DNA of 64,000 nucleotides from Acanthaster planci. Lineage: Eukaryota > Echinodermata > Asteroidea > Valvatida > Acanthasteridae. This document shows, in pieces, positions 50,094-62,000 of this stretch (within the stretch, counting starts at the first letter, position 1; the number at the start of each line of letters is the position of its first letter). The translations under genes were made by a program, and so were the position numbers. The notes under the pieces are model-generated. The model ran no database searches. It was not told where the DNA came from and saw nothing but the letters and a program-made list of their open reading frames with translations. The DNA lies in contig NW_019091417.1 in NCBI RefSeq assembly GCF_001949145.1, positions 686,467 to 750,466 of the forward strand. The letters are read 5' to 3'.

Positions 50094-53000
50094 CTGCGAG
50101 GGGTTCAAATGAGGAAAACTGACATGAAGAAAATTCAACAGGCACCCGACTGTAGATATAGAGTCACTGCTTTCTTACTTCAGTAGAAAACGCATGGACT
50201 AAGGAAACTCAGCTTTTGATGATAACTACAACATTCCTCCCGGTGAAATTTGCCATTTGCTGTTGAAAACTCCACTCAAACTATTTAAACACAGCCTTCC
50301 CTCTCAATGCTACATCAGTAAACTTACAAGTGGAATAATTTATAGTTTCTAGGCTGCCACATGACAAGGAGAAATTACCAAATCAGCAAACAGAATCACT
50401 ATCCTACTTAAAAGTAGCCGGTATCTTAGCTGGCAATATGGCTGTTTCACAATAGTGCGCCACCAAGAGTTTGCAACACATTTGCCAATCACAATGCGCG
50501 AAATTTGTCGACCCAATGCGCGTTTGGAAAGGGTCGACAAATTTTGTACGTTGTGATTGGCCAACGCGTTGCAAACTCTTGGTGGCGCACTATTGCGAAA
50601 CGGCCGTATTCTGTTGCTAGTCTGACGTCAAGCAATGAGGGGTCAATGACCTCTGTTGCTATTCATTCACTCTACCCTCTACTCACCTTCCAGTAGTTCC
50701 AGGCTCGCCCCTCCCCCAGTGCTGACGTGGCTAACCTTGTCCTCAGTGCCCCATTTAGCTGCGCAGGTTGCTGTATCACCACCACCTACAGTAGGAGATA
50801 TAAAGATACAGTCCATCATTCCTCAGTTATGCGTTACGTTCCTTTGAGGCAACAACATTAACAGGGATGAGATTTCTCAGCTTTTTAGCTGATTTCAGCT
50901 TTTTTTGTTTGGCATTTCAGTTGTTTTTCCTCACTGGCTGTGCACAAAAGTATAGGAGATTTTCACAGTTCAGCTTTTTTATGCCTTTTTTCAGCTGTTT
51001 TCAGCTATTTTTATCATTGGTCAATCTCACCCCTGCATTAACCAAAATCTAAAGACGGACGCCTAAGAACAGACCAGGTGAAGTGTCAGTCCCGTCTGGG
51101 ACACCTTCATGCTAGTGCAGAGACCCTCTGCTTCCCGTCTCCAACAAACTGTAATAAACTGTTTCCAATTTTGGTTTCCTACCGATGATGGTTGTTGTTC
51201 CCTTTTGTGTGGCCAGCACCACGGCATCCATCACGGCTTTAGTCCCAGAAGCAAAATTCTCATACTCAAAAACGCCCACAGGTCTGTCGAGAAAACATTA
51301 ATACCAAGAGCGCTCAATTATCAGGAACAACTGATGGGTTTTCTGTCAGTTGAGAGTTAGGAATTGTTGCAAAGGCTCACTAAAATGTTTATATTTGTAA
51401 AAAAAAATGGGAAGTCCACTAATCTCTGATTGGGAGAGACAGGCATAAAACTAAATTTGCACGAGTAGTTTTATTCAAATGTGTTCTTCCAATGTGGTAA
51501 ACAGAATGCTGACTTCAAAACACAGACGGGAAGGAACTAGTCCACCAAAGGAACATAAAATGTTTGATGACTACATTAATATACCACAGCAACGCACTGT
51601 TATTTACACCTCTGGACTGTTAAACTCACCCATTCCATACAATGATTTTAGCTTTCTCAATAACACTTGTGAATTTGGCTACACTGTTGGCTCCGCAGTC
51701 AAGTCCCTGAGGAAACAATTGATGATCATTCTCACAGGTCAATTTACTGATCTTACATCCCACACAAACCCTACTCCAAGTGTTCAAGGTTTGCAGCAAA
51801 CACTATACTGTATCAACAATGATGGCCAGTATTGCACAATTTACCACAGTATAAGCGCCACTTTGGTTCCAAAACATGCACTGGATCATGACAACAAGGA
51901 AAAGAACCCAAGGCAGGTTTGGAAATGCAGAGATGAACTCATTCAGCCAAGAATCCACGCAAAAGGGTGCATCTGTTAACCCTAGTCTCCTTTCCCCCAA
52001 GCTTAGAGGTTAGGCTCAACAATTGCACTGTCCACTAAATTCTAGCCTTGAAAACAAGTGTAGATGGCACTAGTCAGCTAGCTGTAACTACACCTGTAAA
52101 TATGTTCCAACAAATTAAACATCCACTATCAATGTACACCAAAATAACCCCTAAACAAGTCAGAGATAGTCAACATTTAACAAATGTACATGTAACACTG
52201 CCAATAATGCGCAATGAAGACTGCTTACCAACCAGCCGGCAGGGATTCCCGATTCCACGGTGGCTGATCCAACCTGAGCATGCTCGGCAAACTTGTCGCC
52301 CGTGATGAAGTCTGTTGGCAGGTGGATTGCCACGCCTTTCCTCTCTGCCTTCTGCATCAGCTCCCCAACAATCTTAGATCCATCCTCATCAAACAAGGAG
52401 CTCCCGATCTGTCATCGACAGGACGTGGGTTGGAAGCATCAGATAGAACATTGTGAAGAGAACACCTCTTTGAGTATCAGAAGCCTAGGTTTTAGCTGCA
52501 GGGGTGTCTCAGGGATACCCCACTGACTTGCTAATAGTATGCAAAAGCATTACGGTTTAGCAACAATCTCATTCAAAAGGTACAGTTAAACATCCACTTT
52601 TTTAATGCCAAGAAAACCGGAGCACAGAGTACCACACATAAAACCATGTCCGTTTGGGGGAGTTTTTGCAAATTATTGATTTTTTATTGTTGGTTTATTG
52701 CATTTTTTCATATCACGCAATCAACATTCAAATGACTGTCTAATTGGGCTAGAGGAAAACAAAGATTTGACATTTGAAAAGCAAGAGCTTGAGCAAGACC
52801 AGGCATTCTGCAGTATGATTTGAATGAAATGAACAAATTCAATAATTATCGAGACATGTAGTTAGTTATTTTCCTACACCAGAGAATTTGATGGAACGAG
52901 GGCAGAATTTTGGTGGATTTGGAAAGTCTGCAGTCAATGGAGAATAAGGTGTGACCTTAGGAGCTCACGTACCTCCATGCCATTGAGTACTTTGAGGAAA

Positions 53001-56000
53001 GTGAAGGCCATCCCACCAACAATAATCATCTCATTGACTTTGTCCAACAAGTTGGTAATCAACTGGATTTTATCCTTCACCTTGGCTCTACAAGAAGAGA
53101 GTTCCATACAATGTGGTCACACAGCATGAATGGCCTAGTAAAGCATTACTCTAGAGGTCACAGGGTCATCCTTTTCTGACCTCCCGGTATATTCCTTCCA
53201 CCTCATACAGTACTCTATAGTTTGATTTAGTTTCTACATATACATTTCAGTTTAAAAAACATTCCCGCATGCTACATGTACATATTTGTACAAATGTAAT
53301 CTGCATGCCCTTTTAGCTGCAAGCTTCCTGAAACTAGATAAACTTTTTCTCGTTGACGTAATAAAAATGTTTATGATAAGATGCTCACAGTACATGTATA
53401 TTGGGATGGCATGCAACTTTGACCAAAACAAGGAAAAAATCTTTACAAGGCTTTATACAGTTTTTGTTTTCAATTTCCAATGGCATGAGTATGCAGTGAA
53501 AACCAGAAATCAGCTGATCCGAGGTAAAGCTGCATGACTGGATCGACCCCCCCCAAAAAAGACTTCTTCCATGTGGAAAAAATGGGCGAAAATGCAAACA
53601 ATCCCAATCCAGCTGGTGGTGATATCCTTACCCTCCTAAGATGGCCAGGAAGGGTCTCTCTGGCATGTCCAAAGCTTTGGCAAAGTAAGTCAGTTCTTTC
53701 TTCATGAGAAAGCCAGCTGCTCTTTGAGGAAGAGCAACACCAACCATGGAACTGTCATAAGATTATTAAAAAAATTAAGAGACACATGTATTATTGCCGT
53801 CAGAAGTGGCAAAAGAAAGGTCTAAAATCGCAAGGAAACATCCCAAAGTTAGAAAATGCTGTTATGGAACACTACTCCGGGTGGGATTTTGCTGTATTCC
53901 GATTAGGAACAAGCTGTCCCCATGTTTAAGACCCTGTTACTCCCATTTGGCAAAAAGCCTTATTCTAAAGACAGAACAGAAGATGTTTCCAATCGAAACA
54001 AGCAGTGTTCTGTTTGGAACGTTCTTTGGTATTTTGATAAAGAACTGGGTCACTCCCATATATACAGTAAGCGACGCCATGGCTTCAACACATTGCCTAG
54101 TGCCATATTGTAAAAAAAAATTTGGATATTGCCAAGCAAAACTTGCATTGAATGTGTTGTTAATAAAAGACAGCATCTTTGCATCAATGGTCAAGGAAGT
54201 GGGAAAGTGTAATATTTTTCCCTCACCTGTGTGCCCGGTGGGCAGTCCCAAATGAATCATTGATGTAAACATCACCGAGTTTGGACAGAGATGCACGGAA
54301 TGCGGCGACATCCTCCTCTTTGGCCTTCACCTGAAAGGACCAAAGGCAAACAGTATCAGGTCTACAGACATGTGGCTGATCACTTTATAATGCCCTGTCA
54401 CATACTTTGCTTGATTATGTCATTGCCAGCAGCAACATGGCTTCATTCAGATGCATCAGAATGTAGTTTGCTTCCTAATACCTATTTAATGTTACGGTAC
54501 ATGTACCACACTTTGTTGCACAACTTCAAATACTAGGTATTGCATTCATCTTTTCACATTTCCCTTTTCCTCATTCTGTGTATTTTCTGTGTCATGTTTT
54601 TGTTACTTCTATTCCCAAAAGACGTGGCTCAATGTGTCCAAAGTAGATGTCACTAATCAGCAGTGTTATCCTTTGAGAAACCTCACAGCTGATATGTGCA
54701 TAGAGACATAAACATGATCTCAGAGGCAACAATGTTTCAGAATTCTTTGTTTATATCTTTGTAAATATCTTTGTTTTGAGCACACTGTAAAACTCTCATC
54801 ACTGTTGAAAGCACAGCCTTGTCAAAATAACAAAACTCATCCATACATGTTTTCCTTTCAAAGCTTATATCATTCAAAAGGAGAGGTTAATATGGAGGCA
54901 GACGCCAACCTTTTTCCCCTCTGCATCTTTCCCACTTCCCTCTTCTTCGGGATGGAACCTCAAGTTTTCCAGCAGGATAACGGATCCCACGGCAGGATCA
55001 GCACAGGCAGCTTCCACTTCAGGACCAACACAGTCAGACAGGAACTGAACATCCCTACAAAGACATTAAGACAACAGGACAAGACATCTGTAGGCTGTTG
55101 TAATTCAAGCTCTGCATGCTGCTTGATTCAGGCAAAAACCAACAAATTTAGTCAAAGAAAACCAGGTTTCTTCTAGAAGACAAAAACTCAGCAGTTAGGT
55201 TATTGTTTATCACGATAAGTTATTTCATTATCTTATAACTTCTATAAGTTCTTTTGATCACTTTTTGTGTGATTCATGTTCAGTCTCTGTGGAATGATTT
55301 TCCTCCAGTATCATGTGGAAGTCTAGCTGGTGTTCACCAGTTCACAGTGCAACTTTCAACTTTTTTCCCCACACTTTCTTACCATCAGATTTGGTAATCT
55401 TTTGTGTACAATACATTTGTTTCTAACTGCCATCCTGTGACTGAAATCAAAAGTGCTCTTGATGTCACCCATCCAGAGCTGTTTAAAGAGAGAGTCGAGA
55501 CATGAATGTCTCAATCGTTGGAACCAAAATGGTGGATTATGCTTCAATTCACATGGACAACTAGCACACAATAGCTCCACGCTGTACTGCATACATAATG
55601 AACAGCCATTTTGGTTCCAAAGTCTGAGGGCCTGTCTGTTTCACACGGATCTGGATCGTGATCAGTGATCCTCACGCTGGTTCCCACCATCCATTCGGTG
55701 AGTTCTGGTGTTTGTAAACCAACGATGGATAACTGATCTTGATCCAGATCCGTGTGAAACAAACACGGCCAAACAATGGCGCCACTCTCTCTATATGCAG
55801 CTCTGCACCCATCACTCACTTTCCCAGAAGTCTCTTCAGTTCTTCAGCCACCGGTTTGAGGGTGAATGCTTCCTGTCTCTTACCATCTGGCCGACCAAGA
55901 TGACTCATCAGAACCAGCGATTTAGCATTTTTATCCAAGACATACTTGATGCTTGGCAAGGCTGCAACGATCCTGTGTGAAATCAGACAAAACGATAACT

Positions 56001-59000
56001 TTGTTATGGTCACTTTCTGACATGAAGTGTCAGCCAACACAGTTATTGGGTAATTTCTTCCTTGACAAAAGTGAAATTTTGTAGAGATATCTGATATTTT
56101 TCTTACCTCTGATTGTTGGTGATTTTACCATCTTTGAGAGGAACGTTGAAGTCCACTCTGAAACAAACAGGTTGAAATGTCACATTAACATAAACAAATT
56201 GACACCAATAAGAGGGCAAACAGGCAAACAAAATAGCTCAGCATGAAGAGATCAACCAGTAAAAGTGCATAGGTCAAGCTTACAAGCTGTTCATAAACAA
56301 TGGGGATGAAAAACATCTTTTACTCTAGACCACATGCATGCTAAGGGACAACGCTCAATATCAAGATGTTACATCTCAACTACTGTACATTGTAGAGCAT
56401 CATTCCCAATTACAGTTGGGACAGACCCAACAATAGTGCTATATAGTTGGGGCAGCCCAACTATAGTTGGGACAGAGGTCCAATGTGTGCCATGTGTAGC
56501 ATTTTTGTTTACATCATCAACTCGTGCTTGCAGAAATGAGTTGTTACTTCCTTTTTACTTCACAGATTGAGAAACTTGAGAAAATTTCCATCCAGTTTGT
56601 AAATGACTTCGTCACAAAGGTGGACGCGCCACGATTTGCAGGCTCTCATTGGACGATCACTGAAGTTGGGCGTTAACTTCCGGTTCCATGGTTCCATGTA
56701 AACGGCAATCAATGAATGTAACTCTATGTGCGGTGCATGTGCAGTGGGCATGGTTTAACCTGAAGTGACGTCACACGTCACATGAACTGGATAGAAATTG
56801 GCCAACCATAGTTTGGGCAGCCCAACTGCGCTATAGTTGGGGAATAACAAAGACAATGGAACTGGGAACTTTTTTCCACATTCTCTTGCAAGCATTTCAA
56901 GTTCTGTGATTGAGTGCAATAAAAAAGCTGTCAGTGATGCGACCCAGAAAATGCCATGGAAAATAAAGATTATGATTTCACTTTGTTGTTTAGATAATAA
57001 TGTACATTGTGTCTGAAGGATTGGGCTTCGGTTACAAAGGACATATCGGTGTGGGCTGTTTCCCTATCAAAACACAAGATATTCACAGACATCAAAGACA
57101 ACGCTCTTTAGTCAAAATTTCTAGTCATGTGGTTAATTAAAAAAATTAGGGGTCTAAAAGTGTTCACGACGTTTTTGTGTCCCTGTTACATCTGACCTTT
57201 GTTATTTGACATAGATTTAGAACTGATTTCACACTATTACTATTTGTTTGGCAGGTAACTTGCATTAATTCATCACTCAGATTGGAAATTAGAAAATGTG
57301 TTCTGACACAGGCACAAAAAAATGGACAGGTCCCTATATTCAGGCATTACTCACATGCCGTACATAATTTATCAACAAGATCTTATTCATAGGCTCTTTT
57401 TTTAAACTGGTTTTAATGTGATTGTGTCAAACATAAGTTGCATGACCTATTACATGTACACCTTTCAATAAAAAAACTGACAAACTTTGGCATATGTTTG
57501 TGTGTGTGGTCTGCATTGAAAAAGAAATGACAGACGTTTGCGCCATCATTTTTTGTACTCAGTTTTAGCTTGCAAAATCTTGATTTCCACAATAATAGGC
57601 CCATTATAAAAAAATACACAGGCCTACTCAATCTATCCATGCTATGGCATGGGGTTGAAGAATAGTGGGTCATTTAGCATGTAATGATGTTGGGTCGAAG
57701 GGGTCGAGGAGGCAGCCAACATTCCTCCATGCTTACACAGACTAGAGCAAGGAAACAGAAGGATTTACAACTAGTTTACTCCTCAATGCTTACTTTTAAC
57801 AATGCATTTGAGTCATAAAGGACTTGAAATTCGTGAACAAAATGTCAGATGCCTCCTCGATCAGTGGAAGAAAAAAAAAGGTAGCTAGGCTAACTACTTC
57901 CAGAACTAGCATGATTAGGTTCTGGAAGTAGTTAGCCTTCTAGATAGCTATGTACAAACTCGCATAAACAAAGCATTTTGGCTGTTTTGATTGTCCCAAC
58001 TTACTCTGCCATCACAGCTATTGGTACAGCAAAATTTCATGCATGCCTTCTTGGTGAAGTTACATGTAGATGTCTGATGGGAGGCTCATTCACTTTATAC
58101 CCTCATTATAATGGGGAAATTCTTGAGCATTTTGCCCATCCACACTACAAAAAACCAGCAGAATGCACTCTCAATCACTATCAACAGCATGTCAGCTTGA
58201 CCAATCGCAGCACAGCCCCTATCTTTTCCTTCTTGTTTTCCTGACACCCACAGATGAAAGCCACACTGTGATTGGCCCAATTGGTCCATGTATAAACCTT
58301 GCAAGTTAGGCCTAGGCCTTAAGTTACAGTTCTCCTTCCAGAATTCTGGAAGTAGGCCTGTAGGCTTACAAGGCCTCTCTAGAATGTCTAACGTTAGTCT
58401 AAACAGTTTCGCTGATTCTCACGGTTGGGACAATAATGTCAATGAGTCTTGATTCTTCTCTCTGATTGGCCAATTGGTGGCTATTCCATATTTCGCACTT
58501 GAAACTCAAAGGGCAAAAACAGTGTTGCAGTCTATGGGGAAAATCTGAATCACTGACTATGCATTGACTTCACCTTTCTATCAAATGTGCCTTAAGTTTA
58601 ATTTCACTATTTATGCACTATGAAAAATATATCCCACATTGTACCAAAAAGGTTTCCGTTATTTTTATCACGTTGCAGCAAAACAGAAGGAAAACATGTA
58701 GGACCAGGCCAAATCCCTGTACAAAGTGAATGGAGAGTTGCCCCTTTGCCCAGACTTGAGTGTAATTAATGGAACAACCTCGGACCACCAGTGAGCATGA
58801 ACGGTTAGTCCATAAAGCAAGGATGGTCAGTCGTATCACCATTATCATGGAGGTTTTCGTACCTAGGCTACCTCCATGGCCGCAACCCCTAGAACTGTGG
58901 GGTCCGAACTCCGACGTGGGAGCGGAGCGGATGTCGGACCACAATCGCCGCACGGTCGCCAGCCATACATAATCAATTTGCACACGACCAAATAAAGCAG

Positions 59001-59067
59001 CTCACCTCATGATAGCTCGTTTTCCACTGAAATCGATTCCATCAATGCTAAGTTTGTTCAAAGCCAT
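50053..59067 (-). CDS. pgk1: Phosphoglycerate kinase (12 exons, complete)
   Basis: PGK transfers phosphate from 1,3-bisphosphoglycerate to ADP in glycolysis, in the cytosol. Exons on the minus strand: 59067-59006, 56157-56107, 55972-55820, 55054-54910, 54330-54227, 53751-53632, 53087-52973, 52408-52229, 51706-51630, 51283-51183, 50785-50687, 50093-50053. They join in one frame of 415 codons plus TGA; human PGK1 is about 417. Motifs in order: [18 protein letters not shown] (3-phosphoglycerate site), [41 protein letters not shown] (nucleotide site), WNGPVGVFE and [12 protein letters not shown], with tail [12 protein letters not shown]. No catalytic residue I can check is missing. ATG 59067 has A at -3 and G at +4. 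Intron 1 is 2.85 kb and carries several repeats. All introns are GT-AG; the exon 4 donor (GTTGGC) is weak. Confidence 0.96.
50435..50610. repeat. 176-bp near-palindromic element in pgk intron 11
   Basis: Left arm GCTGTTTCACAATAGTGCGC, CACCAAGAGTTTGCAA, CCAATCACAA and TTTGTCGACCC pairs with right arm GGGTCGACAAA, TTGTGATTGG, TTGCAAACTCTTGGTG and GCGCACTATTGCGAAACGGC. Arms are about 75 bases, with a central gap of about 16. A MITE-type foldback. Confidence 0.8.
50687..50785 (-). CDS. pgk1: pgk exon 11: glycine-rich nucleotide loop
   Basis: [20 protein letters not shown], then [13 protein letters not shown]. Acceptor ACTGTAG, donor GTGAGT, phase 1. Confidence 0.94.
51183..51283 (-). CDS. pgk1: pgk exon 10
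   Basis: [20 protein letters not shown], then [11 protein letters not shown]. Acceptor TCGACAG, donor GTAGGA, phase 1. Confidence 0.93.
51630..51706 (-). CDS. pgk1: pgk exon 9
   Basis: [20 protein letters not shown], then IIVWN. Acceptor CCTCAG, donor GTGAGT, phase 2. A 166-codon plus-strand open frame over this exon is a shadow. Confidence 0.92.
52229..52408 (-). CDS. pgk1: pgk exon 8
   Basis: 60 whole codons: [20 protein letters not shown], then [19 protein letters not shown], ending GIPAGWL. Acceptor ATGACAG, donor GTAAGC. Confidence 0.94.
52973..53087 (-). CDS. pgk1: pgk exon 7
   Basis: [20 protein letters not shown], then [15 protein letters not shown]. Acceptor CTTGTAG, donor GTACGT, phase 0. 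Confidence 0.93.
53632..53751 (-). CDS. pgk1: pgk exon 6
   Basis: [20 protein letters not shown], then [11 protein letters not shown]. Acceptor ATGACAG, donor GTAAGG, phase 2. Leads from the hinge into the nucleotide domain. Confidence 0.94.
54227..54330 (-). CDS. pgk1: pgk exon 5
   Basis: [20 protein letters not shown], then [11 protein letters not shown]. Acceptor CTTTCAG, donor GTGAGG, phase 2. Confidence 0.94.
54910..55054 (-). CDS. pgk1: pgk exon 4
   Basis: [20 protein letters not shown], then [19 protein letters not shown], ending EGKK. Acceptor TTTGTAG. Donor GTTGGC is far from consensus but is the only one that joins in phase to exon 5. Confidence 0.9.
55518..55620. repeat. Foldback with TTGGAACCAAAATGG ends, pgk intron 3
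   Basis: TTGGAACCAAAATGG at 55518-55532 is perfectly inverted at 55606-55620. Pairing continues imperfectly inward (GGATTATG/CATAATG). Confidence 0.7.
55629..55770. repeat. Foldback with GGCC..GTTTCACACGGATC ends, pgk intron 3
   Basis: GTTTCACACGGATCTGGATC then GTGATCAGT at the left is matched by ACTGATCTT then GATCCAGATCCGTGTGAAAC at the right, with GGCC at both outer ends. It lies nine bases from the neighbouring foldback at 55518-55620. Confidence 0.75.
55820..55972 (-). CDS. pgk1: pgk exon 3
   Basis: [20 protein letters not shown], then [19 protein letters not shown]. Acceptor CACACAG, donor GTGAGT, phase 2. Confidence 0.94.
56107..56157 (-). CDS. pgk1: pgk exon 2
   Basis: [16 protein letters not shown], the 3-phosphoglycerate-binding segment. 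Only 51 bases. Acceptor GTTTCAG, donor GTAAGA, phase 2-2. Confidence 0.92.
56403..56844. mobile_element. 442-bp terminal-inverted-repeat element, pgk intron 1
   Basis: Left end TTCCCAATTACAGTTGGG, with AGTGCTATATAGTTGGGG and CAGCCCAACTATAGTTGGG. Right end TTTGGGCAGCCCAACTGCGC, then TATAGTTGGGGAA. Both ends carry the same CCCAACTATAG heptamer-like unit in direct and inverted form. No coding capacity. Confidence 0.6.
57131..57351 (+). mobile_element. MITE copy 3 (diverged), in pgk intron 1
   Basis: Shares ATTAGGGGTCTAAAAG, then GTCCCTGTTACATCTGACC, then TTTGTTATTTGACAT with the other copies. Its terminal GGTAATTCC is eroded (GGTTAATTA at the left, GCATTAC at the right), so it is an older or damaged insertion. 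Confidence 0.7.
57882..57950. repeat. Perfect 19-bp hairpin, pgk intron 1
   Basis: GGCTAACTACTTCCAGAAC pairs with GTTCTGGAAGTAGTTAGCC (57919-57937) around a 12-base loop. TAGCTA occurs at both outer edges. Confidence 0.8.
59006..59067 (-). CDS. pgk1: pgk exon 1
   Basis: [20 protein letters not shown] plus two bases of Arg-21. Donor GTGAGC, phase 2. Confidence 0.94.
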
Positions 59068-62000
59068 TCTCCAATGAGGAAATTGGTCAAAATTAATATT
59101 CCAAATTACCGGCGACTGGGCAGGCAGTCAGCGAAAGGCCAAGGAACGCGGAACCCCAAACGGTAAACCGGCAGCTGCAGGCAGGCTACGTGACCGAAGT
59201 CAGAGACCAGTAAAAGGTAAGTTTACCGAAATGGAATAGAAGACTGGGTAGCAGACATAAATATCCATATTCTCCTTTGGACCCATGGATTCTGTGAAAA
59301 TGTTGGTTTAAAGGCGCCCCCTTTGATGGCATAGTGATACCATGGAGAAATAAATCTCCATGGTGATACCAAAGTCAGCAGCAAAGTTGATTTCAAGTTG
59401 ATGGATTATGATCGTCTGAACACCAAATTCCACAGAATGGACTCTCCTGATGTTTTGTATGAGGGAATAACAGAAAACAGTATTACGCTTCAGTGAGTCT
59501 GTATCTTTGTGTTTCACTTGCGTAATTAAAAAATGATATGACTTGAGAGGCTAGCTAAGTATAATTTTAATACCCTAGTAAATTTTATATCACTTGCATG
59601 GCTGCATGCATGTGGGGTAGTAGTTAAACGACCTTTACGACCTCAAGGTACAAGGGATTCTCAAATTACATTACTTATCAATATATACAGCGTGAAGTCG
59701 ATAGAGTGTCACTGTGTCACGATCCTCCATGACCAAAACTGATTGAGGGAACTGAAGCATCATACTGAAAAAAAAAGGAATTACAGAACTTGTTTTCATT
59801 TAATTATGAAAAATTATTGTTCAAGTAGTATTCTAGTGCAAATTGAGCGCCTGGTACCCATTTTGTCCGAGCCGAGGGGGCAGGTAATGAGCTATCGTCC
59901 GCTCGCACCCCCCTGTCCTAACTGTAACAGGTCACCTAGCCAATCGGACAGGTGCATATTTGCCTTAGGCATCCCAGCCGAACCAATCCACTGATTAAGA
60001 AGTTCATTGCTTTCCTAAACTTTAATAGGGTTAAGTCTATCACCGAATTTTTCTTTAATAGTTACCCATGTTCAAATGATTTCTTACTTGTTTCACTTAC
60101 CGACCCAGCCTCCTCCAGTACCAAATAACATGAGAACCACAGAATTTAACCATGGAAAGCCTATAGTTTTAAAGTCCGATCGTTGCGGATCAGTGGAAAC
60201 TCAATGGCAATGCATATACATGTACTGATGTGAAGATAACTTAATTCTTGCAGATTATCATCCCTTCGATTGCTATCATTGTTACTTCAGTTTCCTTATC
60301 TTCTATTTCATTTTATTTCATATTTTGTTTTGGTCTCATAGCTCACTCCCTCTTGATCCGAGCCCGGGGGGATCAGGCATTGAACAACACTTAAGCCTAC
60401 CTTTTGATATGCCGACCATACATGCAAATTTATAAGCGATATAAGTGTATTATTGTTGCAGACTATAATCAACGTTTAACGTTATGCATTAAAAGAAACC
60501 TTACTGGCACACATTTGAAACTTCGCTATTGTGATGTCCGAGAGCATGTAGAAGTTCTTTCCTTGCATATTTCTCTTTAAATGCTCTTCTAAGTGTCAAT
60601 TATTTCTTTCCTTCAATCTTATGGCACTGCATGGCGTACCCTGTCAGCCACGGAACTAATTTTATGATACTGGTAAGACGCAGCGCTAGCTGTCTGTATC
60701 AAGTGAGATTGATAGTTGAGCGAGACTCAGTCAATAAGCTCATTATAGTACTGTATAGCACTGCAATAACAGTCCATCAAATTATTCCATCTTTTGCAGT
60801 AATGTTTTCACTACTCATTAAAAAAGGACATACACTATTTTTTTCTCTTGTAGTTATATGACACTATAAAAATCGCAGCTGAGTGGCATTTATGCACTGT
60901 TAAGCAGTCACTGAAAGGTACCCTTTTCATTGGTAGGACACATTATGATTTTTGTGTGTTTCCGAACGAGGCAGAAAACCAATGAGAGCTTAGAGCCATG
61001 GGGGGGGGAGACCCTTCGCACTTGACGTCACCTTGAACTTTTGCCACTGTGAATCCAATATTTTCCATCTTTTTTCCATTTTGTTTTATATTTGCATTTT
61101 TTAGGAAGGGGTGCTAAACAGTTTTTCCCGGAGGGCAATGAAACCCCCTAGCGCCCCACCCCGGGTAGAACCGCGCCTGCAAACAATATGATTAAATATA
61201 CATTCTGCATGACTTACAGTCTCATTTTAACCCAGGTGTAATGAGAGGTTTTGATCATGCATCGTTCTTCTGGTACACATATATTGAGGAGTTGGAACCT
61301 AAAATTGTTTGCACTGGTTTGTCCCGTACTCAATCACGGTCGGCACTGTGACTTCCGATGTACGTAAACTATATCTGTTGAGAAAAGACTGTTTTTCTAT
61401 AAGTAAAAAACACATTAATCACAAATTTTCATTGTTTTATCATTACCTTTATGGATTAAGCGTCAAGCTGGTTTCATGGAAATAAGTATGACGTAATGTC
61501 CAGAATTAGAAGTAGCGAGATCAAGTCCGTTAGATTTATTTGTGCTTAATTAAACAGCATAACCAAAACTGCGCTGAAGTAGATATAATGTACAACCAAC
61601 ACAGCAAAGGCTGAGGAAGTTCTTGTGAATTGTGATGCGTCAGTGGGGAAATCTGCAAACAGAACCAATAATCAATTTATGACCAGAATTCGAGGACATT
61701 GACAGTACACGAAAATCAACAAATCGGTAAGTAGTTTTGGAAAATTGGACTGTATGAACACATCATTGTTGATATTTCATGCTCATAACACATGCCTGTC
61801 CATATTACTGTTCCAGCTTTCAGGCTGCGCTGACTGTATCTGGGGTCCTGTAGAAACCACAGTTGAAGAATGCACCTTCAGGGTGTCATGTCACATGACT
61901 CATAAACGCTACAACATAAAAATTGCCACTATTTTACCTATGATGCACATATGGCTGGCTGGCTGTGGCTGTCTAAAATAGTACATGTACCTGGTTTCGA

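Noticed and set aside
51479-51979. 166-codon plus-strand frame
   Set aside because: It overlaps pgk exon 9 antisense and intron sequence, and has no recognisable protein features.
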